From positions 1 through 64,000 of IMG/VR virus record IMGVR_UViG_3300035698_006183: a DNA stretch of 64,000 nucleotides; one strand, written 5' to 3'. Both the position numbers and the translations under genes were made by a program. The DNA comes from a virus. Each line of letters begins with the position of its first letter. Position 1 is the first letter of the stretch. The notes below the pieces were generated by a model. That model made no database searches and was not told where the DNA came from. It saw only the letters and a list, made by a program, of their open reading frames with translations. Shown here piece by piece: positions 27,292 to 36,194 of this stretch.

Positions 27292-28470
27292 ATGTCAAGA
27301 GAATTTCAAATAGCATGGCCATGTGACCACCGAACAATCGAAGAAGGAGTTCTTCTTGGTGATGACCGGCGTTCATTGCTTACCAGACAACCTATAGCGG
27401 GGTCTAAGACCGTCCGAGTGATGGTTAATGATGAGCTGTTTGTTCCGCTCGGTGGTTTGTATTCTCCTGCCCAACTTTACGGTTCTACTTCTGGTCCCTT
27501 CGACCTGACTGAAGGGGATGACACTCTGATAGTTGAAACCTCAGCAGGAACTTCAACTGTTTCTTTTGGAGTTACGGGTATTACTCGGCTGACTACAGAC
27601 CAGGTTATCCAGGAACTCCAAAGACAGCAATTCAATAGTGCCGTGGCTGAGAATATTAACGGCCACCTGGTCTTTTCTGACGGTTTAGTCGTCGGCCCTG
27701 ACTCCTATGTAAAAGTTAGAGGTAAAGCTGCGGAATCCCTTGGTTTCGGTTCGGCAGAATGCAACAAAGGGGCCTCGAATCAACGTGGTGCCAGAGGGTT
27801 GCAGTTGTATCCGAGCTGGAATCTTTCAACTCGTCCTGACGATTTAGTAAACCGTTTCCCAGTATTTGATTACCCTGTGAGGGGAAATCCTCTGTTCAAG
27901 GTATCCTACACGGTTATCCCAGAGAGATGCCTTCGATGTGGTGGTTCTTACGTGGAAAACGATTATAGATATGGGATTGATGGCCAGTCAATCATGATTG
28001 AAAACGAGAACTTACTGTACCAGGCGTGTTTGAAGATGCTCCTGACTGATATAGGTAGTAATCCTTATCATACGTGGTATGGAACCAAGATTATGAGCCG
28101 AATTGGAACGAAGGCCGTGTCTGGGGTGTCTATGTTGATTAGTGAAGATGTTCGGAATGCTCTGGCTCGTTACCAGTCCCAGCAGGTAGAGCAGGGGAAA
28201 TACCAACCCGTGTCTCTGAAAGAACAGCTTTATTCGATTTTGAATGTCCAGGTTGTCCCTCATAAGCAGGACCAGACGACGTTCCTGATTGATGTGACAG
28301 TTCGGAGTGCCTCGGGCGACCCTGTAACTTTGAGCATTGTATTTACGGCTCCTTCGGCAGTGGCTTTGATGGGGTCCAATGGACTCATGCTGGGAACCGA
28401 ATCAGTAGGGTTGGGTGATGATAGAGTGTTTCCTAATCAACTGAACCTTAACGGTGTTCCTACGGAGTGA
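27292..28470 (+). CDS. Baseplate wedge protein, gp25-like, with N-terminal adhesin-type domain
   Basis: The C-terminal half (about residues 230-375) resembles the gp25 family of baseplate wedge proteins: a helix with ENENLLYQACLKMLLTD, then NPYHTWYGTKIMSRIG, a long helix, LYSILNVQV and ending beta strands. gp25 proteins start sheath assembly on the baseplate. Ahead of this, residues 65-160 contain a beta module with GPFDLTEGDDTLIVET, TTDQVIQEL and AAESLGFG, like modules in flagellar hook-associated and phage adhesin proteins. A CLRC motif near residues 212-216 may bind metal with other ligands. Usual gp25 is about 130 aa, so this 392-aa protein is a three-part extension. The ribosome site is AGGAGG. 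The order gp25-like, J-like, I-like is the classic wedge operon, which supports the call. Confidence 0.7.
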   Translation: MSREFQIAWPCDHRTIEEGVLLGDDRRSLLTRQPIAGSKTVRVMVNDELFVPLGGLYSPAQLYGSTSGPFDLTEGDDTLIVETSAGTSTVSFGVTGITRLTTDQVIQELQRQQFNSAVAENINGHLVFSDGLVVGPDSYVKVRGKAAESLGFGSAECNKGASNQRGARGLQLYPSWNLSTRPDDLVNRFPVFDYPVRGNPLFKVSYTVIPERCLRCGGSYVENDYRYGIDGQSIMIENENLLYQACLKMLLTDIGSNPYHTWYGTKIMSRIGTKAVSGVSMLISEDVRNALARYQSQQVEQGKYQPVSLKEQLYSILNVQVVPHKQDQTTFLIDVTVRSASGDPVTLSIVFTAPSAVALMGSNGLMLGTESVGLGDDRVFPNQLNLNGVPTE

Positions 28471-28474
28471 TAAT

Positions 28475-31400
28475 ATGACGACAGAAGATACAAGAACACC
28501 TAAATTTTATGGACCTGACAACGTACTCCGCTCGGAATATATATTTTCGACGGACTTATCGTTTCGTGTATTCAATGGGACTGTTGATGCAGACACTGTA
28601 GATGTGCAAGTTTCTCTGAGAAACGGAGCCTTCTCGTCTGACCCGGACTTGATTTCATTTGAGGGAACAACTTTCACAGTCCCGAACTCCGCAGCATTTC
28701 CTGACGGCTTACAGCTTCTTCCGGGGGAAAACATTATTTCTGTTCGGGCAGTTATGTCCAATGGTGATACCTCTCCAATAGGAACCATCCAGGCAAATCT
28801 TTCCTTGGAACGAGATGTCAAGGCTGGAGTCATTGCTCCCAGTGGTATCTATGTAGAACGTCTGGATAACAAAGTTCAAGTTTACGTGGATGGCCTTGAA
28901 GATGCCAACGTCACAGGTTACCAGTTCTATGCTTCAATAGAAGCTGGAGGTGGTGCCACAGGATACAAACGGATTTCAATAGGCCCTGTGATTTCTGGGG
29001 AAGTCTATGAGAAAATCACCCCTCTTGGGGAATTGGACATGGATGCTAACGTGGTCCGGACCGATGATGGCAGTCTGGCTTCCGAACCTCAATACATTCA
29101 TATGCTCAGCACTCAGGAAGACCGAACTGGAGTAGTTTTCCAGACTGATTTGAACCAACGTATCAGTATATCTGATACCACCACTCAATTCCGAGCCAAC
29201 ATCGTACTCGATGGAGTGCAGGAGTTGAATAGATTCTCGTTCATTCATAACCGTAAAGCTACGGCCAGCCTAACAGAAGCATACCCAGCAGTCCCACACT
29301 CAGAATTCTCAGCCATGCTGGACACAGACCCTCTATATTATGTGGTGACCGCACTGTATATAATTGACGGGAAAGAGTACGAATCTTCTTACTCTCCTGA
29401 AGTCGGGGCAACCCCAATCATCGTGTCGCCTCTGGTATCGGCATTACCAACAGTATCCAGGCAGCAGATTGTCAAAGACGTGTCCTTGTCCATTTTCAGG
29501 TCACACCCTGAGCTGGATATTAAACCAGGCTCAATGATTCGTGATACTTTCGTGGACCCGTTCTCCAGTGAAGCTGAACGTATTCGTTTCATCTTGAACT
29601 TCGTCCAAACTTGCCAGGCATTCTCGACACTGTTAGACGTTGATGACCCGAACAACACAGGTCAATCTATCACGGTGAACAACTCACCGTTCAAATTAGC
29701 TTTGAAGCAGGCTTTCTATCTGCAATCCAATACCGATGTGCAGAATATGATTGACAATGCTTTCGATAAACTGGCCTCTCAGAGAGGAGTCGTCCGAAAC
29801 ATTGGGCGTCGTTCTCGTGGTGAGGTTGTAGCTTACGTTACAACTAAGCCAGTGACTTCAATCTTCATCCCTCTGGGGACAATTGCCTATGCAGGCAGTC
29901 AGCAATTCAGAACAACTTCCAGTGGTTACATCACTTCGACTGGGATTGGGTCTTCATACGACCCAGTTACTGGCCGATACTTCACCAGATTATACGTCCA
30001 GGCTGTGAATCCTGGGGGTGCTGGCAATGTAGCTGGTGGGCAGATTCGTGCATTCCAGAGTGGCCCACAGGGTGTTCTCTGTTATAACGATGTTCCAACC
30101 TATGGTGGACGTGACCTTGAAACTAACCGTCAGTTGGCCACTCGGGCCGACGGAGCATTATCAGGTGTAGATACGGGAACTTACCGTGGATACGTGCAGA
30201 CCACAAATAACATCAGTGGGGTGCAAGAGTCTACCGTGGTAGATGCTGGCCATTCTCTGATGCTTCGAGATATCAACCCTGAAACCAACCAACACACAGG
30301 TGGTAAAGTGGATGTGTGGGTACGGGGTGAAAACCTGGCTTCCATCCAGGATAGCTTTGCATTCTCTTTCGAGATTGTGGACAGTGGCCAGTTTGAACCG
30401 GTTGGTGCCATTCAAGACCTCAAGTTCAGAGCTGTTAATGCCAATCTTTCCATAGATAATCCTATTATGGAGATGTTGGATAACGAAGCCTGGGGCTTCA
30501 TGTTCACGGATGACACAACGGGCAAAGTATTTGATTTGACCGACGTTGAAGTTCTGACGTTTGATACCATACAATTATCCTCTGCTCTCAATGACCCGAC
30601 CAACATTGCCCTGACAGATGTGTTCCGTGGGTCTTACCGTTACCGAACCAGTAACAAGTATGTGTTCCAACGTCAGCCTGTACGGTCAGTGACCAGTTTG
30701 GTCGGGACAACCCAGAATGTGGACGAGGGCTATTTCAAATTGTTTGCAGGCAGCCAGCCTTTAGACCTGGGACGTTCTACTGAGTCCGGGGATTATTTGC
30801 AGGTTGTGCAGCCTGTTGGGGATTACATTCAGATTCCTTCAGGTGAGCCTATTGAAGTGTCGGATGAACGGCATGTGCTTTTGGAAAGTACTGAATACCT
30901 GGATAACTTGGGAATCAATCCCATCACTGTTCGGGTGTACAATGTAGAGAGAACCATCGAATATTACGGCCCATATCATCCTGACGTGGAGCCTGACTTC
31001 ACATTTGTGGATGAAGTAGGGGATTACCCTCTGGGAATTCTGCCCACCTCCCTAAGCCGAATGGTTGAGGGTCAGGAAGTGGCCGTGGATTATAGCCACG
31101 ATGAGAACTTTGTCGTGACCTACCAAGTCAACTCTTTGATTGGGACAACCCAAGAAGATTTAGATGATACTCGGAACATCATGGCCGATGTATTGGCCAA
31201 AGATTCCCTCCCGATTGGTGTAGATATCACAGCTACCATCGTGACCAAGAAGAACAACAGCGTTTATGTAGTGGATAGTGATGTTCGGACGGAATTAGCT
31301 CGGTTGTTTGGGACTTTCAACCTGGGAACTCCTGTACGGCAATCTGACGTACTTGGAGCCCTAGAGCTTGTCGAGGCTGTTTCCTATGTCGTTGTACCTC

Positions 31401-31993
31401 TGACGAAGATGACGCGTACAGACGGCTCTCAGGCTCTCCTGGAACGTGTTCTGACAGACACCGAGATAGACTATGAGGAAATCACTGAATGGTCCACAGA
31501 CTTGGTGGGTATTTACATTTTGAAGAACCAATTGGAATCAGGAACTGCCAACGGCGGTGGTGAATTTAATGAGACAAAGGGAGTGTACCAGGGCTACACT
31601 TTGCTGGAAACCTACGATACAACTCCCGACTCTCACGGAGTTCCTCTGAACCGAACAGAAAACGGGGCTTACATCATTGGAAATGAGGGGATGACCATCC
31701 CAGGGTATAGTGATGATGCTACTCTGAAAACCATGTATCCGTTTGCTTCTGATGCTGAACTCGTTGAACACAGAGTAGAAATTACAGCCAACCGAGTTCT
31801 CGTGGCATTGCCGACAGCGGATACTCCTTTAGATCAGGTTTACCAGGTAACATACGTTGTGTCTGGTGACACAGGTGTGAAGAATATTAACCCGGACCCG
31901 ATTCAATATTTACAGTTGGGTGATTTGGACTTCACGTATGATGAAGACCCTGATTTCTCATCCTTAGTTAGTGGTGGAAGACGGAGTAGTTGA
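28475..31993 (+). CDS. Baseplate J-like wedge protein (gp6-like)
   Basis: The ATG at 28475 is chosen because GGAG at 28464-28467 is well placed; an upstream in-frame ATG at 28454 lies inside the gp25-like gene. The 1172-aa product has an N-terminal beta extension (residues 1-280), then a helical entry (QQIVKDVSLSIFRSHPELDI near 330) and the baseplate-J core (about 445-610), including GEVVAYVTTKPVTSIFIPLG and QFRTTSSGYI. Near residues 890-980 is the typical J C-terminal unit (LDDTRNIMADVLAKDSLPIG, then DVRTELARLFGTFNLG). A further C-terminal domain of about 180 residues is extra. gp6/J proteins form the inner ring of the baseplate that opens during contraction. Ordinary J proteins are 300-650 aa, so this is large. 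It overlaps the next start (TGATG). The identification is among the firmest here. Confidence 0.82.
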   Translation: MTTEDTRTPKFYGPDNVLRSEYIFSTDLSFRVFNGTVDADTVDVQVSLRNGAFSSDPDLISFEGTTFTVPNSAAFPDGLQLLPGENIISVRAVMSNGDTSPIGTIQANLSLERDVKAGVIAPSGIYVERLDNKVQVYVDGLEDANVTGYQFYASIEAGGGATGYKRISIGPVISGEVYEKITPLGELDMDANVVRTDDGSLASEPQYIHMLSTQEDRTGVVFQTDLNQRISISDTTTQFRANIVLDGVQELNRFSFIHNRKATASLTEAYPAVPHSEFSAMLDTDPLYYVVTALYIIDGKEYESSYSPEVGATPIIVSPLVSALPTVSRQQIVKDVSLSIFRSHPELDIKPGSMIRDTFVDPFSSEAERIRFILNFVQTCQAFSTLLDVDDPNNTGQSITVNNSPFKLALKQAFYLQSNTDVQNMIDNAFDKLASQRGVVRNIGRRSRGEVVAYVTTKPVTSIFIPLGTIAYAGSQQFRTTSSGYITSTGIGSSYDPVTGRYFTRLYVQAVNPGGAGNVAGGQIRAFQSGPQGVLCYNDVPTYGGRDLETNRQLATRADGALSGVDTGTYRGYVQTTNNISGVQESTVVDAGHSLMLRDINPETNQHTGGKVDVWVRGENLASIQDSFAFSFEIVDSGQFEPVGAIQDLKFRAVNANLSIDNPIMEMLDNEAWGFMFTDDTTGKVFDLTDVEVLTFDTIQLSSALNDPTNIALTDVFRGSYRYRTSNKYVFQRQPVRSVTSLVGTTQNVDEGYFKLFAGSQPLDLGRSTESGDYLQVVQPVGDYIQIPSGEPIEVSDERHVLLESTEYLDNLGINPITVRVYNVERTIEYYGPYHPDVEPDFTFVDEVGDYPLGILPTSLSRMVEGQEVAVDYSHDENFVVTYQVNSLIGTTQEDLDDTRNIMADVLAKDSLPIGVDITATIVTKKNNSVYVVDSDVRTELARLFGTFNLGTPVRQSDVLGALELVEAVSYVVVPLTKMTRTDGSQALLERVLTDTEIDYEEITEWSTDLVGIYILKNQLESGTANGGGEFNETKGVYQGYTLLETYDTTPDSHGVPLNRTENGAYIIGNEGMTIPGYSDDATLKTMYPFASDAELVEHRVEITANRVLVALPTADTPLDQVYQVTYVVSGDTGVKNINPDPIQYLQLGDLDFTYDEDPDFSSLVSGGRRSS

Positions 31994-33381
31994 TGGCAGA
32001 CCAACCACAAGATAAAAATCTATTTCCATCATCTATCCCTCAGAATCCTTCACCTCTGGGAGATAGTCAGAATAGGAAGAATGCTGTCCGTAGCCAGGTA
32101 GACCGGATTATGTCGGCCTTCATGAAAGTGTTGCCGAGTAACTACGTGTCTCAGGTATCAGGACCATTCTATAATCTCCAGTTCCAGGCAGCTGCTGAGG
32201 AAATTGCCAACATTCAGATTACAGCCCAGGAAACAATGGCTGATGCTTTCACCGACTACACCCGACCAGAGTTCCTCTGGCAGATTGTGGGTTCATTGGT
32301 GTTCCCCGATGCCAAGACAGATGGCTGGCCAGACCTTGAGGGTGATTTAACCTATCGTGACTTCCTTCAACGAATGGTTCTCCTGCTCCTTCAAGGAGCC
32401 AAACCCTCTGTGATTAAGGACGGAATAGAACTGCTGACCGATGCCACCGTTGAGGTTATCGAGCGGGGTGTAGAAGCTCGGAAACTGAAGGGTACGTCAG
32501 CTTGGGGTGTTGATGACCAGTTCACATTTGAAATCAACATCAGTGAAGAAGCAGGGACAGTGGAGATTGATGGGGAGGAAGTTGTCCTCAACCGATTCCC
32601 TACAGAAGAACCTTTCAATCTGGCCAGAAACATCCAGATTGTTTTGCGGGCTTTGAAGCCTGGCCATACTCTCTATGATTACAGGCACTTATTCTTCGAC
32701 AGCTTTAATCATCTGTTCACAGATACATGGTCTTCTGAGTTCACGACCTATTATTACCAGGACTTCCGAAGGTTCTGGCTAGGTGCCAAAAATGTGACAG
32801 GGACAGAGGGTAAAACTCTCTTAGACCGTGCATTGTTTACGGATGCTACCCGAGATTTCACATCCATCCAGCCTGGAGCCATCTTGACAATCTTAGATGG
32901 TCCAAACTCTGAGCACATTGGGGATGCAGAAGGTATTCCTGTCCAGGTAGAGGAGGATTACACGGGGAACTTCAGAGTAGAAGAAGTTTTATTCTTCCCA
33001 GTTGGAGATGATGCCGTACCACGAGCGTACACGACCTCACCGACAGGGTTGTCTGGAACGGCCACTGTGATGGGTGATATATTAGAAGACCCCTTTCAAT
33101 CGTGGGAGAATGCAGCCGAGGGAGAAATTCTGACTTTTACCACGGGACCTAATTCTGGTTCTTATCGTTTAAAAACTTTAGTTGGGACTTTTGGCGGACC
33201 TGTAGGGTTTGCTGAAGGGCCAGCTACTAAAGTGAAAATAGCACCGAGTATCCTACGTTTACACCGTAGAATGTCTCAGTCAGGTGAGTCTCAGGCTTAT
33301 AAAGTTGAGGTTGACAGACTGGGAATGCAGACACCCCGACGAGTTGAGGGTGAGGATGCCACTGTCTTTTTTATCAGGTGA
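31993..33381 (+). CDS. Tail protein I-like / wedge adaptor (gp7-like position)
   Basis: The ATG at 31993 overlaps the previous stop (TGATG); the TTG three bases earlier is a less likely start. The 462-aa product begins with about 45 polar residues and then a helical domain (about 35-160; DRIMSAFMKVLPSNY, then LQFQAAAEEIANIQITAQET), as expected of gpI-type wedge proteins that follow J proteins. A beta region follows, and residues 275-415 contain two G-x-x-L-x-[IF]-x-x-G...G-x-[FY]-x-[VL] units (QPGAILTILDGPNSEH; GEILTFTTGPNSGSYRLKTL) that also occur in the giant protein. gpI/gp7-like proteins link the inner wedge to fibres, which fits the fibre genes downstream. The extra beta modules may dock fibres. 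Moderately sure of family, sure of the gene. Confidence 0.68.
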   Translation: MADQPQDKNLFPSSIPQNPSPLGDSQNRKNAVRSQVDRIMSAFMKVLPSNYVSQVSGPFYNLQFQAAAEEIANIQITAQETMADAFTDYTRPEFLWQIVGSLVFPDAKTDGWPDLEGDLTYRDFLQRMVLLLLQGAKPSVIKDGIELLTDATVEVIERGVEARKLKGTSAWGVDDQFTFEINISEEAGTVEIDGEEVVLNRFPTEEPFNLARNIQIVLRALKPGHTLYDYRHLFFDSFNHLFTDTWSSEFTTYYYQDFRRFWLGAKNVTGTEGKTLLDRALFTDATRDFTSIQPGAILTILDGPNSEHIGDAEGIPVQVEEDYTGNFRVEEVLFFPVGDDAVPRAYTTSPTGLSGTATVMGDILEDPFQSWENAAEGEILTFTTGPNSGSYRLKTLVGTFGGPVGFAEGPATKVKIAPSILRLHRRMSQSGESQAYKVEVDRLGMQTPRRVEGEDATVFFIR

Positions 33382-33404
33382 CGTGGTTTTCGGTTGATAC
33401 TCAT

Positions 33405-33417
33405 CCTCTTACAGAGG
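33405..33417 (+). other. Small hairpin between wedge and fibre genes, possible weak terminator
   Basis: CCTCT (33405-33409) and AGAGG (33413-33417) can form a 5-bp stem with a 3-nt TAC loop, followed by TGTTTTG. It sits in the 57-nt gap between the gpI-like gene and the first fibre gene, ahead of the ribosome site AAGGAG at 33428-33433. The stem is short and the T-tract only four bases, so attenuation is possible but not convincing. Confidence 0.3.
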
Positions 33418-33438
33418 TGTTTTGATTAAGGAGATACC

Positions 33439-36183
33439 ATGCCAGCAGATATCAGATATTCAGTCGTCCGAGGAGCCACAACATTAGGCCCCTTCACCAA
33501 TACCAGTGAGAATATTCTCCGTAAAGGAGATGTTATCAACCTGGAATGCCCGAACATTGACCAGACCAGTTACTACTGGGTTCTGTCCTACAAGCCAGTT
33601 TCCTCTGGTGGGACTGAATCTACAGCAGCTCTGACTTCGGCTAATACACGGACAACAAGTTTCACCGCGGACTTTGACGGAGCCTATTTGGTTCAGTTGA
33701 CAGTTAACCAAGGTGTAGAAGGTGAAGACACCCAGTTTATACGTGTCAGAGGATTGACGAAGTTCGTTAATCTAAGCCTGATTGCTGCTGGGGAGCGTTA
33801 CAACCAGGATGGTCCCGTTCCTGTGGATGCTACTTCCCAAGGTTGGTCAGATTTCCTGAACAATAACCTTCAGAAAGTTCTGGCCATCACTCGTAGAAAT
33901 GCCACTACAGGCCGTCAGCTTTATGTTGATGCTAATAGGCCACGAGGTTGGGAAGGTGCAGGGACTGGGGACATCGATGATAACCCTGCTAATGACCCGA
34001 CCAAACATGTTCATTTCCCAGGGACTGACCAGACCACTACAACTACCGAAGCCCAGACGGGAATCAATATCCCGACGGAGGGTGTGGGTGATTTCAGCAC
34101 TATCCAGGATGCTATAGATTACGCTGTAGCAATGGACCCAATACCTTCGTTGAATAACCCTGTGTGGGTTATCGTGAAGCCTGGTTTGTATGTAGAGGAT
34201 ATAACATTCCACTCCTACGTTCATGTCCTATCTGAAACATCTTTTACCGAACTTAGTGGTTCAGCATTGATAGTTGGGGATGCAGAGGTTTTTGCTGTGG
34301 TTCGGACGTATTCTGTTATAGTTCAGTCTGAAACTTCTGCGGGTCATTCTTGGGAAGCACCTCATATGCCCTCGTTCGACGAGTGGGCACAACTTCTGGC
34401 TTTTTGGGAAAATTTTCCAGTAATTCTATCTTCCGGTATTTCTTTTGAAAACTGGTTAGAGAGTCCCGCAGGTAGCCCTCAACCTATGTTGAGTTTGACA
34501 GGTACAGGTTTACTGCTCTCCAGTTCTGATTTCATTCAGATGGGGTCTACTGCAACACAGGAAGCAGGGTCCCCTATATCTGTTGTGAACCCACAACATG
34601 GTGTTGGTGACATTACCCAGAGAGATTGGTTCTTACTTTATTTGAAGGACTGTTTCTTAGTTAAAGCTCCTGTACAAGCATATGATGATGAAGACCCTAT
34701 CATTATGATGGATTCAGCAGGGGCCGTTCAACTCTTAGGGCTTGTTCAGCTTTTGAATGCTGAGGATTCTATCAGGATTCCTGATGAAGCCTCAATAGAT
34801 GATGGGACAGGATTAGGCCCTAAAGCCGGAGATTGCTCTATCTCGGTAATTGGCAATTATGTGACTGGTGGGGAACTGGATGGTTCAACTTTTCTTAGAG
34901 GTGTTCCTGAAAGTTTGTCCATCAGTGATTCAAAGCTGGATATGGACATTATCTTTGATTCTGACATAGCAACCCCAAACATCAACTATGAACCTACGGT
35001 TTATATTGGTGGTAATTCCAGTTTTGGTGGAAATCTTATCATCAATGATAGTATCTTTGACCCCATCGAGAGTGATGGGGCTGACATAGAAATAGGAGTA
35101 GTGGAAACTTCGGGTACTTACGAAGATAGTGATTACCGGCACCCTGTAGTGTTGACAGCAGCACCAGGGTTGGTGAAAACTTCTATCCGACCTCGGCATG
35201 GGGCATCTTATGGGATGCAGTATGATACTAGATATATCTCTCCTGCCTCTGGTCCCGCAGGTGACCCTGTATTATTCCATGAACAACAGTGGTGGCAATA
35301 CGACCGACCATCATTCCAGAACTTTGCCGATATGATGCTCCAGTTATCATTGCCAATAGCTCCACCTAATCCAGGTGACCCTGATTATATAGACGAACGC
35401 TCGTTCACTCCCACATTGGGATCGATGTATAAGGGTATCTTGAATTTAGGGGATGCAAGTTCAGCCCCTAGTGCTGGTGAAGGTTTCGGGCGGGCTATTG
35501 ATGTTGAGCTTCGAACATTTGGAACTTTAGAAGGATATTACCTCCCAGTTCAGATTCGACCTCCTGATGACTCTCCAACCGAAGGTTTTATAACTGACCG
35601 TCGGTTACTTCGATTTGGGACAGGTAATGAAGATGCTGGTGGGACTTATGTCGATGTTGGTTGTGAAGCAAACGGAACCCTGAAAGTTTACGGTGACGTT
35701 GAAGCTGACAATATTGGTCCTGCTCCTGCTGCTACTAGAGCAACGGAATTTGCTGAATGTATAGCTGATGCAACTCTCTGGCCTGGTGATTTAGGATTCC
35801 CCGGCTCTCAAACTGTTATTGGTGGTCAAGACTATGATGTGGCTGCTGACACTTTGGTTTACGGTGTTCTCTGGGAACCTGGGGATAATTCTCCCCACAT
35901 TTACCTCCCTCGTTCCAGAACTGCTGGTGGTATTCCTGACCAATGGCCGAAAGAAGGTCAGATTGTTACAGTGAAAGACATCTCGGGTACTGTTGCAACA
36001 GGTGGTGGTGGAGGTCAACCTATTACAATCACGACCTCTCACCAAGTTGGTGTTATAACTGATGCCTTATTTGAAAGTGGTCCTGGAGATTACGTTATGA
36101 CCACTGCTGATTTTGAATCGGCAACTTTTGTTTACCATTATCGATCATCAACAGATATCGGTTACTGGTATAAGATAGACTGA
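33439..36183 (+). CDS. Tail fibre/tailspike-like protein with Ig-like and beta-helix domains
   Basis: AAGGAG 5 nt upstream fixes the start. The 914-aa protein has an N-terminal Ig/PKD-like beta domain (about residues 5-105; GDVINLECPN, then FTADFDGAYLVQLTVNQG), a linker with a TTTTTE run near 197, and from about 215 the entry of a right-handed beta-helix (GDFSTIQDAIDYAV, then VWVIVKPGLYVEDITF), as in pectin-lyase-like tailspikes. Strand-turn repeats continue to about 580. The last 160 residues form a separate domain (DTLVYGVLWEPGDNSPHIYL; GQIVTVKDISG) resembling tip domains that cover polymer products in phage fibres. It probably binds or degrades a host surface glycan; active-site acids cannot be placed by eye. 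It is the first gene of the adhesin array, right after the wedge genes, so it may be closest to the baseplate. Confidence 0.65.
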   Translation: MPADIRYSVVRGATTLGPFTNTSENILRKGDVINLECPNIDQTSYYWVLSYKPVSSGGTESTAALTSANTRTTSFTADFDGAYLVQLTVNQGVEGEDTQFIRVRGLTKFVNLSLIAAGERYNQDGPVPVDATSQGWSDFLNNNLQKVLAITRRNATTGRQLYVDANRPRGWEGAGTGDIDDNPANDPTKHVHFPGTDQTTTTTEAQTGINIPTEGVGDFSTIQDAIDYAVAMDPIPSLNNPVWVIVKPGLYVEDITFHSYVHVLSETSFTELSGSALIVGDAEVFAVVRTYSVIVQSETSAGHSWEAPHMPSFDEWAQLLAFWENFPVILSSGISFENWLESPAGSPQPMLSLTGTGLLLSSSDFIQMGSTATQEAGSPISVVNPQHGVGDITQRDWFLLYLKDCFLVKAPVQAYDDEDPIIMMDSAGAVQLLGLVQLLNAEDSIRIPDEASIDDGTGLGPKAGDCSISVIGNYVTGGELDGSTFLRGVPESLSISDSKLDMDIIFDSDIATPNINYEPTVYIGGNSSFGGNLIINDSIFDPIESDGADIEIGVVETSGTYEDSDYRHPVVLTAAPGLVKTSIRPRHGASYGMQYDTRYISPASGPAGDPVLFHEQQWWQYDRPSFQNFADMMLQLSLPIAPPNPGDPDYIDERSFTPTLGSMYKGILNLGDASSAPSAGEGFGRAIDVELRTFGTLEGYYLPVQIRPPDDSPTEGFITDRRLLRFGTGNEDAGGTYVDVGCEANGTLKVYGDVEADNIGPAPAATRATEFAECIADATLWPGDLGFPGSQTVIGGQDYDVAADTLVYGVLWEPGDNSPHIYLPRSRTAGGIPDQWPKEGQIVTVKDISGTVATGGGGGQPITITTSHQVGVITDALFESGPGDYVMTTADFESATFVYHYRSSTDIGYWYKID

Positions 36184-36194
36184 GACGGTGATGA

